Source of the DNA: JADJPO01 sp963828555
GTDB taxonomy: Bacteria; Actinomycetota; Actinomycetes; Actinomycetales; Kineosporiaceae
Length of the DNA: 64,000 nt
Assembly: GCA_963828555.1 (NCBI GenBank)
Contig: CAWHEL010000004.1
Location: forward strand, 1 to 64,000
Direction: 5' to 3'
Part shown: positions 18,241 through 28,877 of the stretch, piece by piece
Position numbering within the stretch: the stretch's first letter is position 1
How the letters are laid out: each line of letters opens with the position of its first letter
Notes under the pieces: generated by a model
The model's input: the letters and a program-made list of their open reading frames with translations, nothing else
What the model was told of the DNA's origin: nothing
Databases searched by the model: none
Program-made: the position numbers and the translations under genes

Positions 18241-18313
18241 TCACAGCCCGAGGTAGGTGCTGATTGCGGCTTCGAGTCGCTGGAGTTCAGCAGGATGCAG
18301 TCGTCCCCGGTGT
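18241..18313 (-). pseudogene. C-terminal coding remnant, copy 2
   Basis: The minus strand reads RGRLHPAELQRLEAAISTYL followed by GL and a stop, differing from copy 1 at only a few positions. It is joined at its 5' side to a multicopper oxidase remnant. It lies about 105 bp upstream of the SWIM-SNF2 start, mirroring the position of copy 1 before the other SNF2 gene. Confidence 0.6.
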
Positions 18314-18459
18314 CGTCGAGCACGACCACCCACTCGACGTCGTAGTCGCCCGGCTCGGCGGGGTCGTCGATGATCAGGGGACCGTAGAGCGCCCGGTCCT
18401 CCCTGGACGCCGGAGTGCGGGTGATACCAGTACGTGCCCGGGTCCGGGTCGTGGTCTCT
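18314..18459 (-). pseudogene. Multicopper oxidase fragment, frameshifted
   Basis: The minus strand reads DPDPGTYWYHPHSGVQ, the copper-ligand HPH segment of type-3 multicopper oxidases. After a one-base shift it continues DRALYGPLIIDDPAEPGDYD and VEWVVVLDD. Only about 45 codons remain and the other copper motifs are missing. It is a clear gene fossil. Confidence 0.75.
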
Positions 18460-18483
18460 CGTCGGGTACTCCGAGTATGTGGA

Positions 18484-20214
18484 TCAGCCGCGAGCGAGGA
18501 CCTCGAACAGGTCCTCGTAATGGCCGACCACGTAGGCCACGTCCCCGGCATGCAGCTGCGCGTCCCGCTTCGGGGGGAACTCCAGCTCACCGCTGGCCGA
18601 GCGCTGGATCGCGGCCACGCGGGTGTGCACCCGGAAGTCGTCGACCAGGACGCCGTCGAACCCGGTGCCCTCCCGGATGCGCAGCCGGGCAGCCATGTAG
18701 GGAGCCGAGCCGACGTAGAAGGTGCCGACCACCTCCATGCCCAGAGCGGCGCCGATGAACCACGGTGCGGCCAGTTCGGCGATCGAGCGCGGCTTCCAGG
18801 TGTCCGACACCGTGCCCAGCACCCGGGCGAGGTTGCGGCCGAAGATGCGCAGGGCCACCGGGAGGGAGCGTTCGGCGATCAACCCGCGCACGGACAGGCC
18901 GATCTCGATGTTGGTCAGGTCGTCATTGGTGAGGGCGGCCAGCCCGGAAGCCCGGTGCACCCCTGCGGCCAGTTGCGTCTCGCGCAGGGTCGGGTCACCG
19001 ATCAGCACCGGCATCCCGGCGGCCTGCATCTGCGGCAGGAACCGTTGCCCCTCCCCGCCGTCGATGATCGCCACCTCATAGCCCTTGTCGCGCAACCGGA
19101 GCGCCACTCGGCTGCCCACCTGCCCCAGGCCGACCACCACGATGTGGCCGCTCATGCCGGTCAGTCGCTGCCTGCCCAGGGACTGGGCGAGGCTGCGGGT
19201 GACCAGGGTGTTGGTGAGCAGGGCGGTGGCGACGGCGATCAGCGTCGCACCCATCAGGATGACGACGATCGCCCAACCACGGAGCCAGGGCAGCTGGTCG
19301 CGGAAGTAGAAGTCCCCGAAACCGACAGTGGCGACGGTCTCGGAGGTGAAGTAGACCGCGTCGAGCAGACTCATCCTGGTGCCGTCCGGTTCGCGGTAGT
19401 GGTTCATCAGCACCGACACGGAGATCGCCGACAGCAGGACGAGCACGGCGAACGCGATCCGGAACGGGCGGTCCAGCACGTCGTTGACCGCGGCCAGGGT
19501 CTCGCGCGCCTTGCGGCGCCACGGGCGGTTCGATGGAATTGCCCGGGTGCGAGCGGGTTTCAGGCCGATGGCGCTGAACTCCTGCTGCGTCCCCAGCAGG
19601 GTGACCAGATCGCCCGGGGCGACGTTCGCGTCGCGGCTGGGGCAGGAGATGGTCGGTCCGCCGTCCGCCGGAGCCACGGCGACCGGCGTCATGTCCCCCC
19701 AGACGGAACGGAAGGTGCCCTCCCGGGCGCTGACGAACGAGGAGACCAGGAACTCCTGGCCACCGAGGGACAGCACATGCGTCGTGCGGCCCAGCACCGC
19801 CTCGACGAACGAGGCCGTCGCCAGCTCGGCGACGTCGTACACCCCGCCCGGTTTGACGATCGGCTCGAGCGCCCGGGCCACCGAGGCATTGCCCATCTGG
19901 ACGACGACGCGAACCTCGGCGGAGATCTCCCGCACCAGGAGGGCGACCTCGATGTTGATCAGGTCGTCGTTGGTCGCGCATACCACCGCCAACGCATCGC
20001 AGACGCGGGCCCCCCGCAGGATGTCGATGCTCTGCCCGGAGCCGGCCAGGTACTCGACGTCCCAGCGCTCGAGCTCGTCCCGCTCCTCCTGGGTCGCGTA
20101 CGGGTCCACCACCACGATCTGCCGGCCGGTGGTGGACAGCTGCCGGACGACGCGCCGGGCCACCCCGCGGATCCCGAACACGACGATGTGCCCCACCGGC
20201 TCGCCTGTGAGCAT
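18484..20214 (-). CDS. Potassium channel protein with two RCK (TrkA) units
   Basis: The 576-residue protein has the order RCK, two transmembrane helices, RCK. The first Rossmann unit begins GHIVVFGIRGVARRVVRQL. The membrane part spans about residues 245-345, with the selectivity filter TVGFGD between the two helices. The second Rossmann unit begins GHIVVVGLGQVGSRVALRL and ends with a TrkA-C-like domain. It is probably a ligand-gated K+ (or related cation) channel in the cell membrane. The N-terminal extra RCK is less common than the simple 2TM-RCK layout, but is known in actinobacterial CASTOR/Pollux-like channels. Confidence 0.85.
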   Translation of the reverse strand: MLTGEPVGHIVVFGIRGVARRVVRQLSTTGRQIVVVDPYATQEERDELERWDVEYLAGSGQSIDILRGARVCDALAVVCATNDDLINIEVALLVREISAEVRVVVQMGNASVARALEPIVKPGGVYDVAELATASFVEAVLGRTTHVLSLGGQEFLVSSFVSAREGTFRSVWGDMTPVAVAPADGGPTISCPSRDANVAPGDLVTLLGTQQEFSAIGLKPARTRAIPSNRPWRRKARETLAAVNDVLDRPFRIAFAVLVLLSAISVSVLMNHYREPDGTRMSLLDAVYFTSETVATVGFGDFYFRDQLPWLRGWAIVVILMGATLIAVATALLTNTLVTRSLAQSLGRQRLTGMSGHIVVVGLGQVGSRVALRLRDKGYEVAIIDGGEGQRFLPQMQAAGMPVLIGDPTLRETQLAAGVHRASGLAALTNDDLTNIEIGLSVRGLIAERSLPVALRIFGRNLARVLGTVSDTWKPRSIAELAAPWFIGAALGMEVVGTFYVGSAPYMAARLRIREGTGFDGVLVDDFRVHTRVAAIQRSASGELEFPPKRDAQLHAGDVAYVVGHYEDLFEVLARG

Positions 20215-20279
20215 CGCCCAACTCCTTCGTCGGAGCGGCCTGGACCCACTGCGATCATCGGGCGAAGGCCCGCCCGCGG

Positions 20280-20309
20280 TTCAGGACCATCGGCACCGCA
20301 CACTAGCCT
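20280..20309 (+). promoter_or_regulatory. Candidate housekeeping promoter for the NlpC/P60 gene
   Basis: TTCAGG at 20280 and TAGCCT at 20304 are 18 bp apart. The -10 box lies 34 bp before the GTG start, leaving room for a short leader with the AAGGTG ribosome binding site. Confidence 0.45.
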
Positions 20310-20343
20310 GAGGGTCGTTCCCGTCGACGAGAAGGTGATCCGG

Positions 20344-21141
20344 GTGAGTCGGTCCGTGCGCTGGGCACTGCTGCTGACCACCATGGCGCTAGTCGTAGGC
20401 ACGAGCACGGGCGCCACGGCGGCGACCACGTCGCCGGTCGCGTCGTGGGCCAACACCCAGCCGTACGTCTCCTCGGTGCCGCTGCCCAGGGGGTGTCTGG
20501 AGGCCGGGCCGAGCATCGTCGGGGTCAAGGTCTACCTGGTGCAGAAGTCGCTCGGTCTCACCGGCCACCGTGAGATCTACGACGCCGCAACCGTCACAGC
20601 GGTGAAGCGGTTCCAGCGCGCGCACCGACTGTCCCAGACGGGCCGGGTGAACGCGACGACCTGGACCGCGTTGCGGACCGGCTACCCGTACTGCGTCGAC
20701 CGGTTCACCCAGCAGCCGACGGTCGCGCCCTCCGCGAAGCACGCCGCCCATGCCACGGCGGCGATCGCCTTCGCCCGGGCGCAGCTCGGCCGTCCCTACA
20801 TCTGGGGCGGTGCCGGGCCGATGGGCTACGACTGCTCGGGGCTCTCCCTGCAGGCCATGTACGCCGGTGGGCGGGTGGTTCCCGGGGTGACCACCGACAA
20901 GCACGTGCAGGCGAAATACCGCACCGCGGCGCAGATCTACGCCTCACCGGTGCTGGTGCACGTTCCCCTGGCGAAACGCCGGCCAGGCGACCTGGTCTTC
21001 TGGGGCAGGAACTTCCACCACATGGCGATCTACACGGGGAACGACACGATCATCGAAGCGGTGCGCCCCACGGTGCGCACCGCGTCGCTGTGGTCACACG
21101 GCACCCCGCGGCCCTACGTCGTCCGCCCGTTCACGTCCTGA
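20344..21141 (+). CDS. Secreted NlpC/P60 endopeptidase with peptidoglycan-binding domain
   Basis: The 265-residue protein starts with a signal peptide (SVRWALLLTTMALVVGTSTG). It then has a PG_binding_1 domain (KVYLVQKSLGLTG to GRVNATTWTALRTG) and a C-terminal NlpC/P60 domain with the catalytic Cys in GYDCSGLSLQAMY and His in FHHMAIYTG. It should cleave stem peptides of the cell wall outside the membrane. The GTG at 20344 was chosen because AAGGTG lies about eight bases upstream. The last 48 bp overlap, tail to tail, the end of the ABC permease gene. Confidence 0.9.
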   Translation: MSRSVRWALLLTTMALVVGTSTGATAATTSPVASWANTQPYVSSVPLPRGCLEAGPSIVGVKVYLVQKSLGLTGHREIYDAATVTAVKRFQRAHRLSQTGRVNATTWTALRTGYPYCVDRFTQQPTVAPSAKHAAHATAAIAFARAQLGRPYIWGGAGPMGYDCSGLSLQAMYAGGRVVPGVTTDKHVQAKYRTAAQIYASPVLVHVPLAKRRPGDLVFWGRNFHHMAIYTGNDTIIEAVRPTVRTASLWSHGTPRPYVVRPFTS

Positions 21142-22308
21142 GCGGCGCACGATCTCCGACAGCCGGACCCGGTGCCCGGTGATCAGCAGCGCCTTCCGGT
21201 AGAACGAGGAGGCGATCCGGACCATCAGCACGGCCGTCGCGGCGGTCAGCGCTATCGCCAGGACCAGTTGGTAGACGGGCACCTCGCCCGAGGCCCAGCG
21301 GATCGGCATCGCCACCGGCGCGCTGAACGGGAACAGGGAGATCAACACACTCAGTGCACCCCCGGTGTCCCCGGTGGTGATCAGGAGGCCGCCGATGTAG
21401 CTCAGCACCAGGACGACGGTCACCGGGGTAATCGCCGCGGAGACCTCGGTGATCTTGTCCACCAGCGCGGCGGCGGCGGCGAACGCGACAGCGTAGAGCA
21501 CGAACCCGAGCAGGAACCAGGTCAGCGCCAGTGCCAGGTCGACGCCGGTGGCCGCGGGCAGCGCCACGCCATCCGTCACCCGGCTCGCCACCACGACCGG
21601 GGCGGCGAGGATCAGGATCTGCGCCAGGGTGGTGGCACCGACCGAGAGCACCGTGCCCATCAGCACCTGGCTGGGCCGCACCACCGCCAGGAGCACCTCC
21701 GAGATCCGGGTCGACTTCTCCATCGCGACGGCGTTGGCCACCATCGATCCGGCGAAGGTCAGCGCCATGTACAGGACGATCCCCGCCGTGAACCCGACGG
21801 CGGCCCTGCCCTCGTCCTGGACGGCGCCGACGGTCACCTGCTGCGGGGGCCGGATCGACTGCAGGGTCGCCACCTGCTCGGCGCTCAGGCCCGCGGCGAG
21901 CATCCGCCGTTCTGTCTCCAGACCGACCAGGGTCTGCGACACGACGACGGGGAAGGGGCCCGCGCCCTTCGTCGCGGCGTACAGCGTCTGGCCGGCCACC
22001 CCAGCGTCGGCCTGACCCGAGTGCACCGCCTCCCGCACGGCCGGCTCGTCCTGAGCGGCCAGGAAGGTGACGGTGAAGCCGCCGGCTGCTCCGGCAGCGC
22101 CAAGAGCCGCGGCCACATCATCGGGCGCCGGCCCGATGGTGGCGAGGGTGTACGTCGTCGGCCCCCCGCCGAGTAGCTGCGGCAGCACGACCGCGCCGAT
22201 CGAGGCAGCCAGCAGCAGCCCCGCGACCACCCGGAACGCCTTGGACCGCAAGGTCTCCACGATGCCGCGCAGGGCGATCAGCCGGGTTCCCTGCCACCAG
22301 GTCAGCAT
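21094..22308 (-). CDS. ABC-2 type exporter permease (NatB-like)
   Basis: The 404-residue membrane protein has one N-terminal helix near AFRVVAGLLLAASIGAVVLP. A long extracytoplasmic region of about 130 residues follows, then five or six C-terminal helices from GFTAGIVLYMALTFAGSMVA. MEKSTRISEVLLAVVRP is the cytoplasmic coupling segment typical of NatB/YhaP exporters. It pairs with the ATPase gene just upstream; the two overlap by 7 nt (ATGCTGA). Substrate unknown. Its 3' end overlaps the convergent hydrolase gene, and the arginine-rich last 15 residues may be extra. Confidence 0.85.
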   Translation of the reverse strand: MLTWWQGTRLIALRGIVETLRSKAFRVVAGLLLAASIGAVVLPQLLGGGPTTYTLATIGPAPDDVAAALGAAGAAGGFTVTFLAAQDEPAVREAVHSGQADAGVAGQTLYAATKGAGPFPVVVSQTLVGLETERRMLAAGLSAEQVATLQSIRPPQQVTVGAVQDEGRAAVGFTAGIVLYMALTFAGSMVANAVAMEKSTRISEVLLAVVRPSQVLMGTVLSVGATTLAQILILAAPVVVASRVTDGVALPAATGVDLALALTWFLLGFVLYAVAFAAAAALVDKITEVSAAITPVTVVLVLSYIGGLLITTGDTGGALSVLISLFPFSAPVAMPIRWASGEVPVYQLVLAIALTAATAVLMVRIASSFYRKALLITGHRVRLSEIVRRSGRERADDVGPRGAV

Positions 22309-23252
22309 CCTCCAGCACCTCCCACAGGCGCGGCCGGGTGAGCCGACCGCTCGGCATTGAGGAACAACTGCGACAGCGTGGGCAGGTCGAGCCCGAAGTC
22401 GGTCACCCGGCCGACCGCCCGCGCCGCGTCCAGCACCTCGAGCGGCTCGGTGCCCGCCGGGATCGACAGCCGCAGTTCGTCGGCCGCCTCGGTGACGACC
22501 CCCACGCCGGGGAAGGTGCGCAGCCACGATCGGTCGGCGCCCTCGAGGTGCATCCGCAGCTGCGTCCGGCCGGACGACGCCCGCAGCTGTGCCACGTTCC
22601 CGGCCAGGACGACGCGGCCCAGGTCGACCATGACGATCTCCTCGGCCAGGTCCTGCACCAGGTCGAGCTGGTGGCTGGAGAACAAGACGGTGCAGCCGGC
22701 CGCCGCCCGCGCGCGCAGCAACCGGGAGAGCATGTCCACGGCCATCGGATCCAGCCCGCTGAACGGTTCGTCCAGGACGACGACGACCGGGTCGTGCACC
22801 AGAGCGGTGGCCAGCTGCACCTGTTGCTGCTGGCCGCCGGAGAGTCTGTCGGTGCGGTCGCGCCATCGCTCCTCCAGCCCGAGCTCGGTGAGCAGGGTGC
22901 GCGCCGCGCGTGTGGCGTGTGCCCGGGAAAGGCCGTGCAACCGGGCGAAGTGCACCACCTGGTCACCGACGGGCATGGCCGGGTACAGGCCCCGTTGCTG
23001 CGGCATGTACCCCCACGCCCTCCGGTCGCCCCCGGACAAGGCCTCGCCGTCGAGCCTGATCTCGCCGTGCTGCCCAGACAGCACGCCGAGCAGGATCCGG
23101 ATCAGCGTCGTCTTCCCGGCTCCGTTGGGCCCCAGCAGTCCGGTGATCACCCCGGGGCGGATGTCCATGCCGACGCCGTCCAGCGCGATCCGATCGCCGA
23201 ACGCATAGTGGAGATCGATGATCCGCAGTGCACGAAGGCTTCGGTCGGCCAC
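22302..23252 (-). CDS. ABC transporter ATP-binding protein (NatA-like)
   Basis: The 316-residue ATPase has Walker A GLLGPNGAGKTTL, the ABC signature RLSGGQQQQVQLA, Walker B VVVLDEPFSGLDP and the switch histidine in FSSHQLD. It has a C-terminal extension like NatA/CcmA exporters. The GTG at 23252 is preferred over the upstream ATG at 23270 because AAGGAG sits eight bases before it. It starts 32 nt after the ACP gene and ends inside the permease start, so it belongs to the same transcript. Confidence 0.9.
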   Translation of the reverse strand: MADRSLRALRIIDLHYAFGDRIALDGVGMDIRPGVITGLLGPNGAGKTTLIRILLGVLSGQHGEIRLDGEALSGGDRRAWGYMPQQRGLYPAMPVGDQVVHFARLHGLSRAHATRAARTLLTELGLEERWRDRTDRLSGGQQQQVQLATALVHDPVVVVLDEPFSGLDPMAVDMLSRLLRARAAAGCTVLFSSHQLDLVQDLAEEIVMVDLGRVVLAGNVAQLRASSGRTQLRMHLEGADRSWLRTFPGVGVVTEAADELRLSIPAGTEPLEVLDAARAVGRVTDFGLDLPTLSQLFLNAERSAHPAAPVGGAGGC

Positions 23253-23284
23253 GGGTCCCACTCCTTGCATCGCAACGGTCGAGC

Positions 23285-23530
23285 TCAGCGCGCGTGCGCT
23301 GCGACGTAGCCGACCAGGCCGTCCAGGGAGTCGACCGCGGCGTAGGCGCTCTCCGGTACCGAGACCCCGGTCAGCAGGGCCACGTTCTCGAGCACCGCCA
23401 GGAAGTCGAGGGAATCCAGGTCGAGCGCCTCGCGCAGGCTCTCGGCCGGTGCGAGCTCGGTGAACCCGGCCTCGGGGGCCACCTTCAGGATCGCCGCCCG
23501 CACCGCCTGGTCGGCGGTCATCGTCGTCAT
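23285..23530 (-). CDS. Acyl carrier protein
   Basis: The 81-residue acidic four-helix protein has the phosphopantetheine attachment motif LDLDSLDFLAVLENVALLTG, with the serine at about residue 40. Unlike the fatty-acid-synthase AcpP gene it is not beside fab genes. It overlaps the stop codon of the E2 acyltransferase. GGAGG seven bases upstream favours the ATG at 23530; a GTG at 23533 is possible. The context suggests that it receives or presents an acyl group linked to the dehydrogenase or to the acetyl-CoA synthetase of the operon. Confidence 0.85.
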   Translation of the reverse strand: MTTMTADQAVRAAILKVAPEAGFTELAPAESLREALDLDSLDFLAVLENVALLTGVSVPESAYAAVDSLDGLVGYVAAHAR

Positions 23531-24909
23531 CACAGGGCCTCCGGTTTCTGCAGCAGCTCCTCGACGGCGGCCAGGAACAGACCGCCGAGATGACCGTCGG
23601 TCGCGCGGTGATCTGCGGACAGGGTCGCGGTGACGACCGGGCGTACCCCAAGCATCCCGTCGACCGCCCAGGGCCGTTCGACCACCCGCCCGAAACCCAC
23701 CAGCGCGACCTGCGGCGGGTAGATGACTCCGAAGACCGACTCCACGCCGCGATCACCCAGGTTGGTCACCGTCAGGGTGCCGTTGGTCATCTCGCTCTGC
23801 CGCATCCGCCCGCTGCGGGCCCGCGTGACCAGATCGCGCAGGGCCGCCATCAGGGCATCCAGGCCGAGCCGGTCGGCGTCTGGGATCGCCGGGGCGATCA
23901 GTCCTCCGCCGCGCAGCGCGACCGCGACCCCGAGGTTCACCCGCTCGGCCGGGGCGAAGGCGTCGTCCACCCAGTACCCGTTCAGCTGGGGAATCTTGCG
24001 GACGGCGACGGCGGTGGCCTTGAGCAGCAGTGCCGCGGGCACGAGTCGTTGAGCCAGTGGGCGATCGGCGTTGAGCTCGCCGACGCGGGTCATCACCCGG
24101 CTGAGGTCGATCGTGGTGCTCAGGTAGTAGTGCGGTACCTCGCGCTTGGACCGCGCCATCAGGACGGCGATGGCATGGCGCATCGCCTCGGCCCGGTCCG
24201 TTGCCGGTGCGAGCTCCGGCGCGGGTGTCGGTGTCGGCGGGGACGTCGGCGCGGCAGGCGGCGTGCTGCTCGCCCGCCGGACGTCGTCCGCGGTGACCGC
24301 ACCATCCCGCCCGGTGCCTGCGAGGTGCGCGAGGTCGACGTCGAGGTCCTTGGCCAGGCGGCGCGCCCGCGGCGAGACTTCGGCCCGGGTCGGCGGACGT
24401 CGCGGCGTGGCGCCCGGGGCCTCGCGGGAGGTTTCCGCCCTCGCGGGCAGCGTCGCGGCCGCGGCGACGTCCGAGTGCGTCACCAGGCCCTGTGGCCCGG
24501 TGCCGTGCAGGGCGGCGACGTCCACCCCCAGCCGGCGGGCGAGCAGCCGGACCGGGGGAGTGGCGGCCGGATGTACCGCCCACTCGGCCGGAGGAGCCTC
24601 GGCCACAGGGGTCTTGGCTGCCTTGGGAGTCTTGGCCGCGGAGCGTTTGCGGGGCCTGGCTCTGGTGCGTGTGGCTGCCGGCCCGAACAGGGCAAGCGGT
24701 GCCCCCACCGGCACGGTGGTGCCGACGTCCACCAGGAGTTCCTGGACGACGCCGTCCTCGAACGACTCGATGTCCATCGCGGCCTTCTCGGTGTCGACCA
24801 CCGCGACCGCCTGCCCCCTGGTGACGGCATCACCGGGGGCGATCAGCCACTCCAGCAGAGTCGCATGGTCCATGTCCGCGCCGAGCGAGGGCATCAGGAA
24901 CTCAGCCAC
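23530..24909 (-). CDS. 2-oxoacid dehydrogenase E2 (dihydrolipoamide acyltransferase)
   Basis: The 459-residue protein has an N-terminal lipoyl domain (lysine 42 in VDTEKAAMD) and an Ala/Pro linker. Two E3/E1-binding domains follow at about 118-150 (VRLLARRLGVDVAALHGTGP) and 178-212 (SPRARRLAKDLDVDLAHLAG). The catalytic domain has the active-site histidine 434 and aspartate 438 in SADHRATDGHLGG. Two peripheral-subunit-binding domains are unusual, since most E2s have one. The enzyme moves an acyl group from lipoamide to CoA. It overlaps E1beta by 8 nt. No E3 gene is in the window. Confidence 0.92.
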   Translation of the reverse strand: MAEFLMPSLGADMDHATLLEWLIAPGDAVTRGQAVAVVDTEKAAMDIESFEDGVVQELLVDVGTTVPVGAPLALFGPAATRTRARPRKRSAAKTPKAAKTPVAEAPPAEWAVHPAATPPVRLLARRLGVDVAALHGTGPQGLVTHSDVAAAATLPARAETSREAPGATPRRPPTRAEVSPRARRLAKDLDVDLAHLAGTGRDGAVTADDVRRASSTPPAAPTSPPTPTPAPELAPATDRAEAMRHAIAVLMARSKREVPHYYLSTTIDLSRVMTRVGELNADRPLAQRLVPAALLLKATAVAVRKIPQLNGYWVDDAFAPAERVNLGVAVALRGGGLIAPAIPDADRLGLDALMAALRDLVTRARSGRMRQSEMTNGTLTVTNLGDRGVESVFGVIYPPQVALVGFGRVVERPWAVDGMLGVRPVVTATLSADHRATDGHLGGLFLAAVEELLQKPEAL

Positions 24910-25882
24910 CGGAGTTCAGCACCTCTCGGACGCCGGCCACGATCCGCTCGACCGACGGGATCGCGGCCAGCTCGAGGTGCCGGGCATAAGGCATCGGCAC
25001 CTCCGCCGAGCAGACCCGGACCACCGGAGCGTCCAGCTCGTAGAACGCCGACTCCATGATCCGGGCCATGATCTCGGCGGAGATGCTGCCCGAGCGCCAC
25101 CCCTCGTCCACGATCACGACCCGGTGGGTCGCGGCCACGGCGTCCAGGACGGCGGTCTCGTCCAGCGGCCGCAGGGTGCGCAGATCGAGCACCCCGGCGC
25201 TCACCCCGTCGGCCGCGAGGTGCTCGGCGGCGTCCAGCGTGGCCGGCAGCGTCCCGCCGTAGGTGATCAGCGTCACATCGCCGCCCTCCCTGCGGATCGC
25301 GGCGTGGTCGATGTCCACCGGCCCCGCGTCGTCGGCCAGTTCGCCCGCGGCGTTGTACAGGGTGCCGTGCTCGAACATCAGCACCGGGTCGGGGTCCTCC
25401 AGTGCGGTCCACAGCATGCCCCGGGCATCCTCGAGGGTGGCCGGAGTGATCACCCGCAGACCGGGGATGTGCGCGTACCAGCCCTCCAGGCTGTGCGAGT
25501 GCTGCGCGGCGAGCTGCCGGCCGGCACCGGTGGTCATCCGGATCACCAGCGGCACGCCGAGCTGCCCGCCGGACATGTGCCGCAGGGTGGCCGCGTTGTT
25601 CATGATCTGGTCGAGGGCGAGCAGGCTGAAGTTGACCGTCATGATCTCGACGATCGGTCGCATGCCTGCCATCGCGGCGCCGATCCCGGCCCCGACGAAC
25701 GCCGACTCCGACAGCGGGGTGTCCCGGATGCGGTCGGGCCCGAACTCGTCGAGAAGTCCCAGGCTGACGGCGAAGCAGCCGCCGTACCGGCCGACGTCCT
25801 CGCCCATCAGGAAGACCCGCTCGTCACGGCGCAGGGCCTCGCGCAGGGCCTCCCGGATCGCTTCGCGATACGTGGTCTTCAC
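24902..25882 (-). CDS. 2-oxoacid dehydrogenase E1 beta subunit
   Basis: The 326-residue protein is a standard PDH/AcoB-type beta subunit. It begins TYREAIREALREALRRDERV, followed by FLMGEDVGRYGG (the TPP-contacting Glu region). It carries PLSESAFVGAGIGAAMAGMR, TGAGRQLAAQHSHSLEGWYA and a transketolase C-terminal domain ending AIPSVERIVAGV. It forms the decarboxylase heterotetramer with E1alpha. The GTG at 25882 has GGGAGG eight bases upstream and lies 5 nt after the E1alpha stop. Confidence 0.93.
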   Translation of the reverse strand: MKTTYREAIREALREALRRDERVFLMGEDVGRYGGCFAVSLGLLDEFGPDRIRDTPLSESAFVGAGIGAAMAGMRPIVEIMTVNFSLLALDQIMNNAATLRHMSGGQLGVPLVIRMTTGAGRQLAAQHSHSLEGWYAHIPGLRVITPATLEDARGMLWTALEDPDPVLMFEHGTLYNAAGELADDAGPVDIDHAAIRREGGDVTLITYGGTLPATLDAAEHLAADGVSAGVLDLRTLRPLDETAVLDAVAATHRVVIVDEGWRSGSISAEIMARIMESAFYELDAPVVRVCSAEVPMPYARHLELAAIPSVERIVAGVREVLNSGG

Positions 25883-25887
25883 CGCGC

Positions 25888-26927
25888 TCACCTCCCGCTC
25901 GCCGTCGAGGAATCGGCGTGGACGAACCGGGTCAGATCCTCGACCGGCTCGTCGTGCCCCGCCTCCGCGCGGGCCACGGCGGCGTCGATCGCGGCCTCGA
26001 CCTCGGCCTCCAGCTCGGCGAGGGCGTCGTCGTCGAGCTCGTGCGCCTCGCGCATCAGCCGCACCAGCGCGTCGATCGGGTCGCGCTGCATCCAGTCGTG
26101 CACCTCGTCCTTGTCCCGGTAGCGCTCCGGGTCGTACATGGAGTGCGCGCGGAAGCGGTAGGTGCGCAGCTCCAGCAGGTGTGGCCCCCCTCCGGCGCGC
26201 ACCGCCTCGACGGCGCGCTGCGCGGCGGCGCGGACCGCGCGCACGTCCATCCCGTCGACCGGCCAGGCCGGCACCTCGTAGGCGCTCGCCTTGAGCGAGA
26301 TGTCGGTCTCGGACTCCGACCGGGACAGCGCGGTGCCCATCGCGTAGAGGTTGTTCTCGCAGCAGAACAGCACCGGTAGCCGCCACAGCGCGGCGAGGTT
26401 CAGCGATTCGTGGAACTCGCCCTCGGCGACTGCCCCCTCCCCGAAGAAGCAGACGGTCACGGCGTCCCGGCCCTGCAGCCGGTCGGCGAGGGCCAGGCCG
26501 ACCGCCACCGGCAGGCCGCCGCCGACGATGGCGTTGCCGCCGTAGAAGCGCCGCCCGGCGTCGAAGATGTGCATCGACCCGCCGCGGCCCCGGCTGGTGC
26601 CCTCCACCTTTCCGTACATCTCGGCCATCACGCCGCCGGGGTCGACGCCGCGGGCCAAGGCGTGGCCGTGCTCGCGGTAGGTCGCCACCACGGCGTCCTG
26701 GTCGGCCAGGGTGTCGATCACCCCGACCGCCACGGCCTCCTCGCCGATGTAGACGTGCAGGAACCCGCGGATCTTCTCGGAGCTGTAGAGCTGGACGCAG
26801 CGCTCCTCGAAGCGGCGGATGCGCAGCATGCCGCGCAGCAGCCGGAGCAGGTCGTCGCGATCGAGACCGGCGCCCTGCCCGGCATACGGATCCTGTTCGT
26901 GGTCGCGCTGCTGGCCCATCGGTGTGC

Positions 26928-26931
<4 letters not shown>
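25888..26931 (-). CDS. 2-oxoacid dehydrogenase E1 alpha subunit (TPP-dependent)
   Basis: The 347-residue protein has the thiamine diphosphate motif FGEGAVAEGEFHESLNLA ending at CCENN. It also has the typical YREHGHALARGVDP and GRGGSMHIFD segments and the phosphorylation-loop-like YRFRAHSMYDPERYR. It decarboxylates a 2-oxoacid (pyruvate, acetoin or a branched acid). Pyruvate or acetoin is most likely by similarity to PdhA/AcoA, but specificity is not readable. Its ATG overlaps the acsA stop (ATGA), so translation is coupled to acetyl-CoA synthetase. Confidence 0.93.
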
Positions 26932-28709
<1,778 letters not shown>

Positions 28710-28877
28710 TCGGGGGCCTCCTCGGCATCGCTGCCCCGCCCGGTCGGGCGGCGGCGCCAGCCGACAGGTGGTGCCGACAGCGCAGGCGCCGTGCATGCCC
28801 CGAAGACGGGTCATCCCTTCGGACACTAGTCATTTCGATCGCACTCCAGCGCAGGCACAACGTCCTCGGGCGTGCCG

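Noticed and set aside
15015..18263. A 1082-codon open frame on the plus strand opposite the SWIM-SNF2 gene
   Set aside because: Its composition (His/Gln/Arg/Asp/Gly-rich, no motifs) is that of an antisense shadow in high-GC DNA; the minus strand holds a full helicase.
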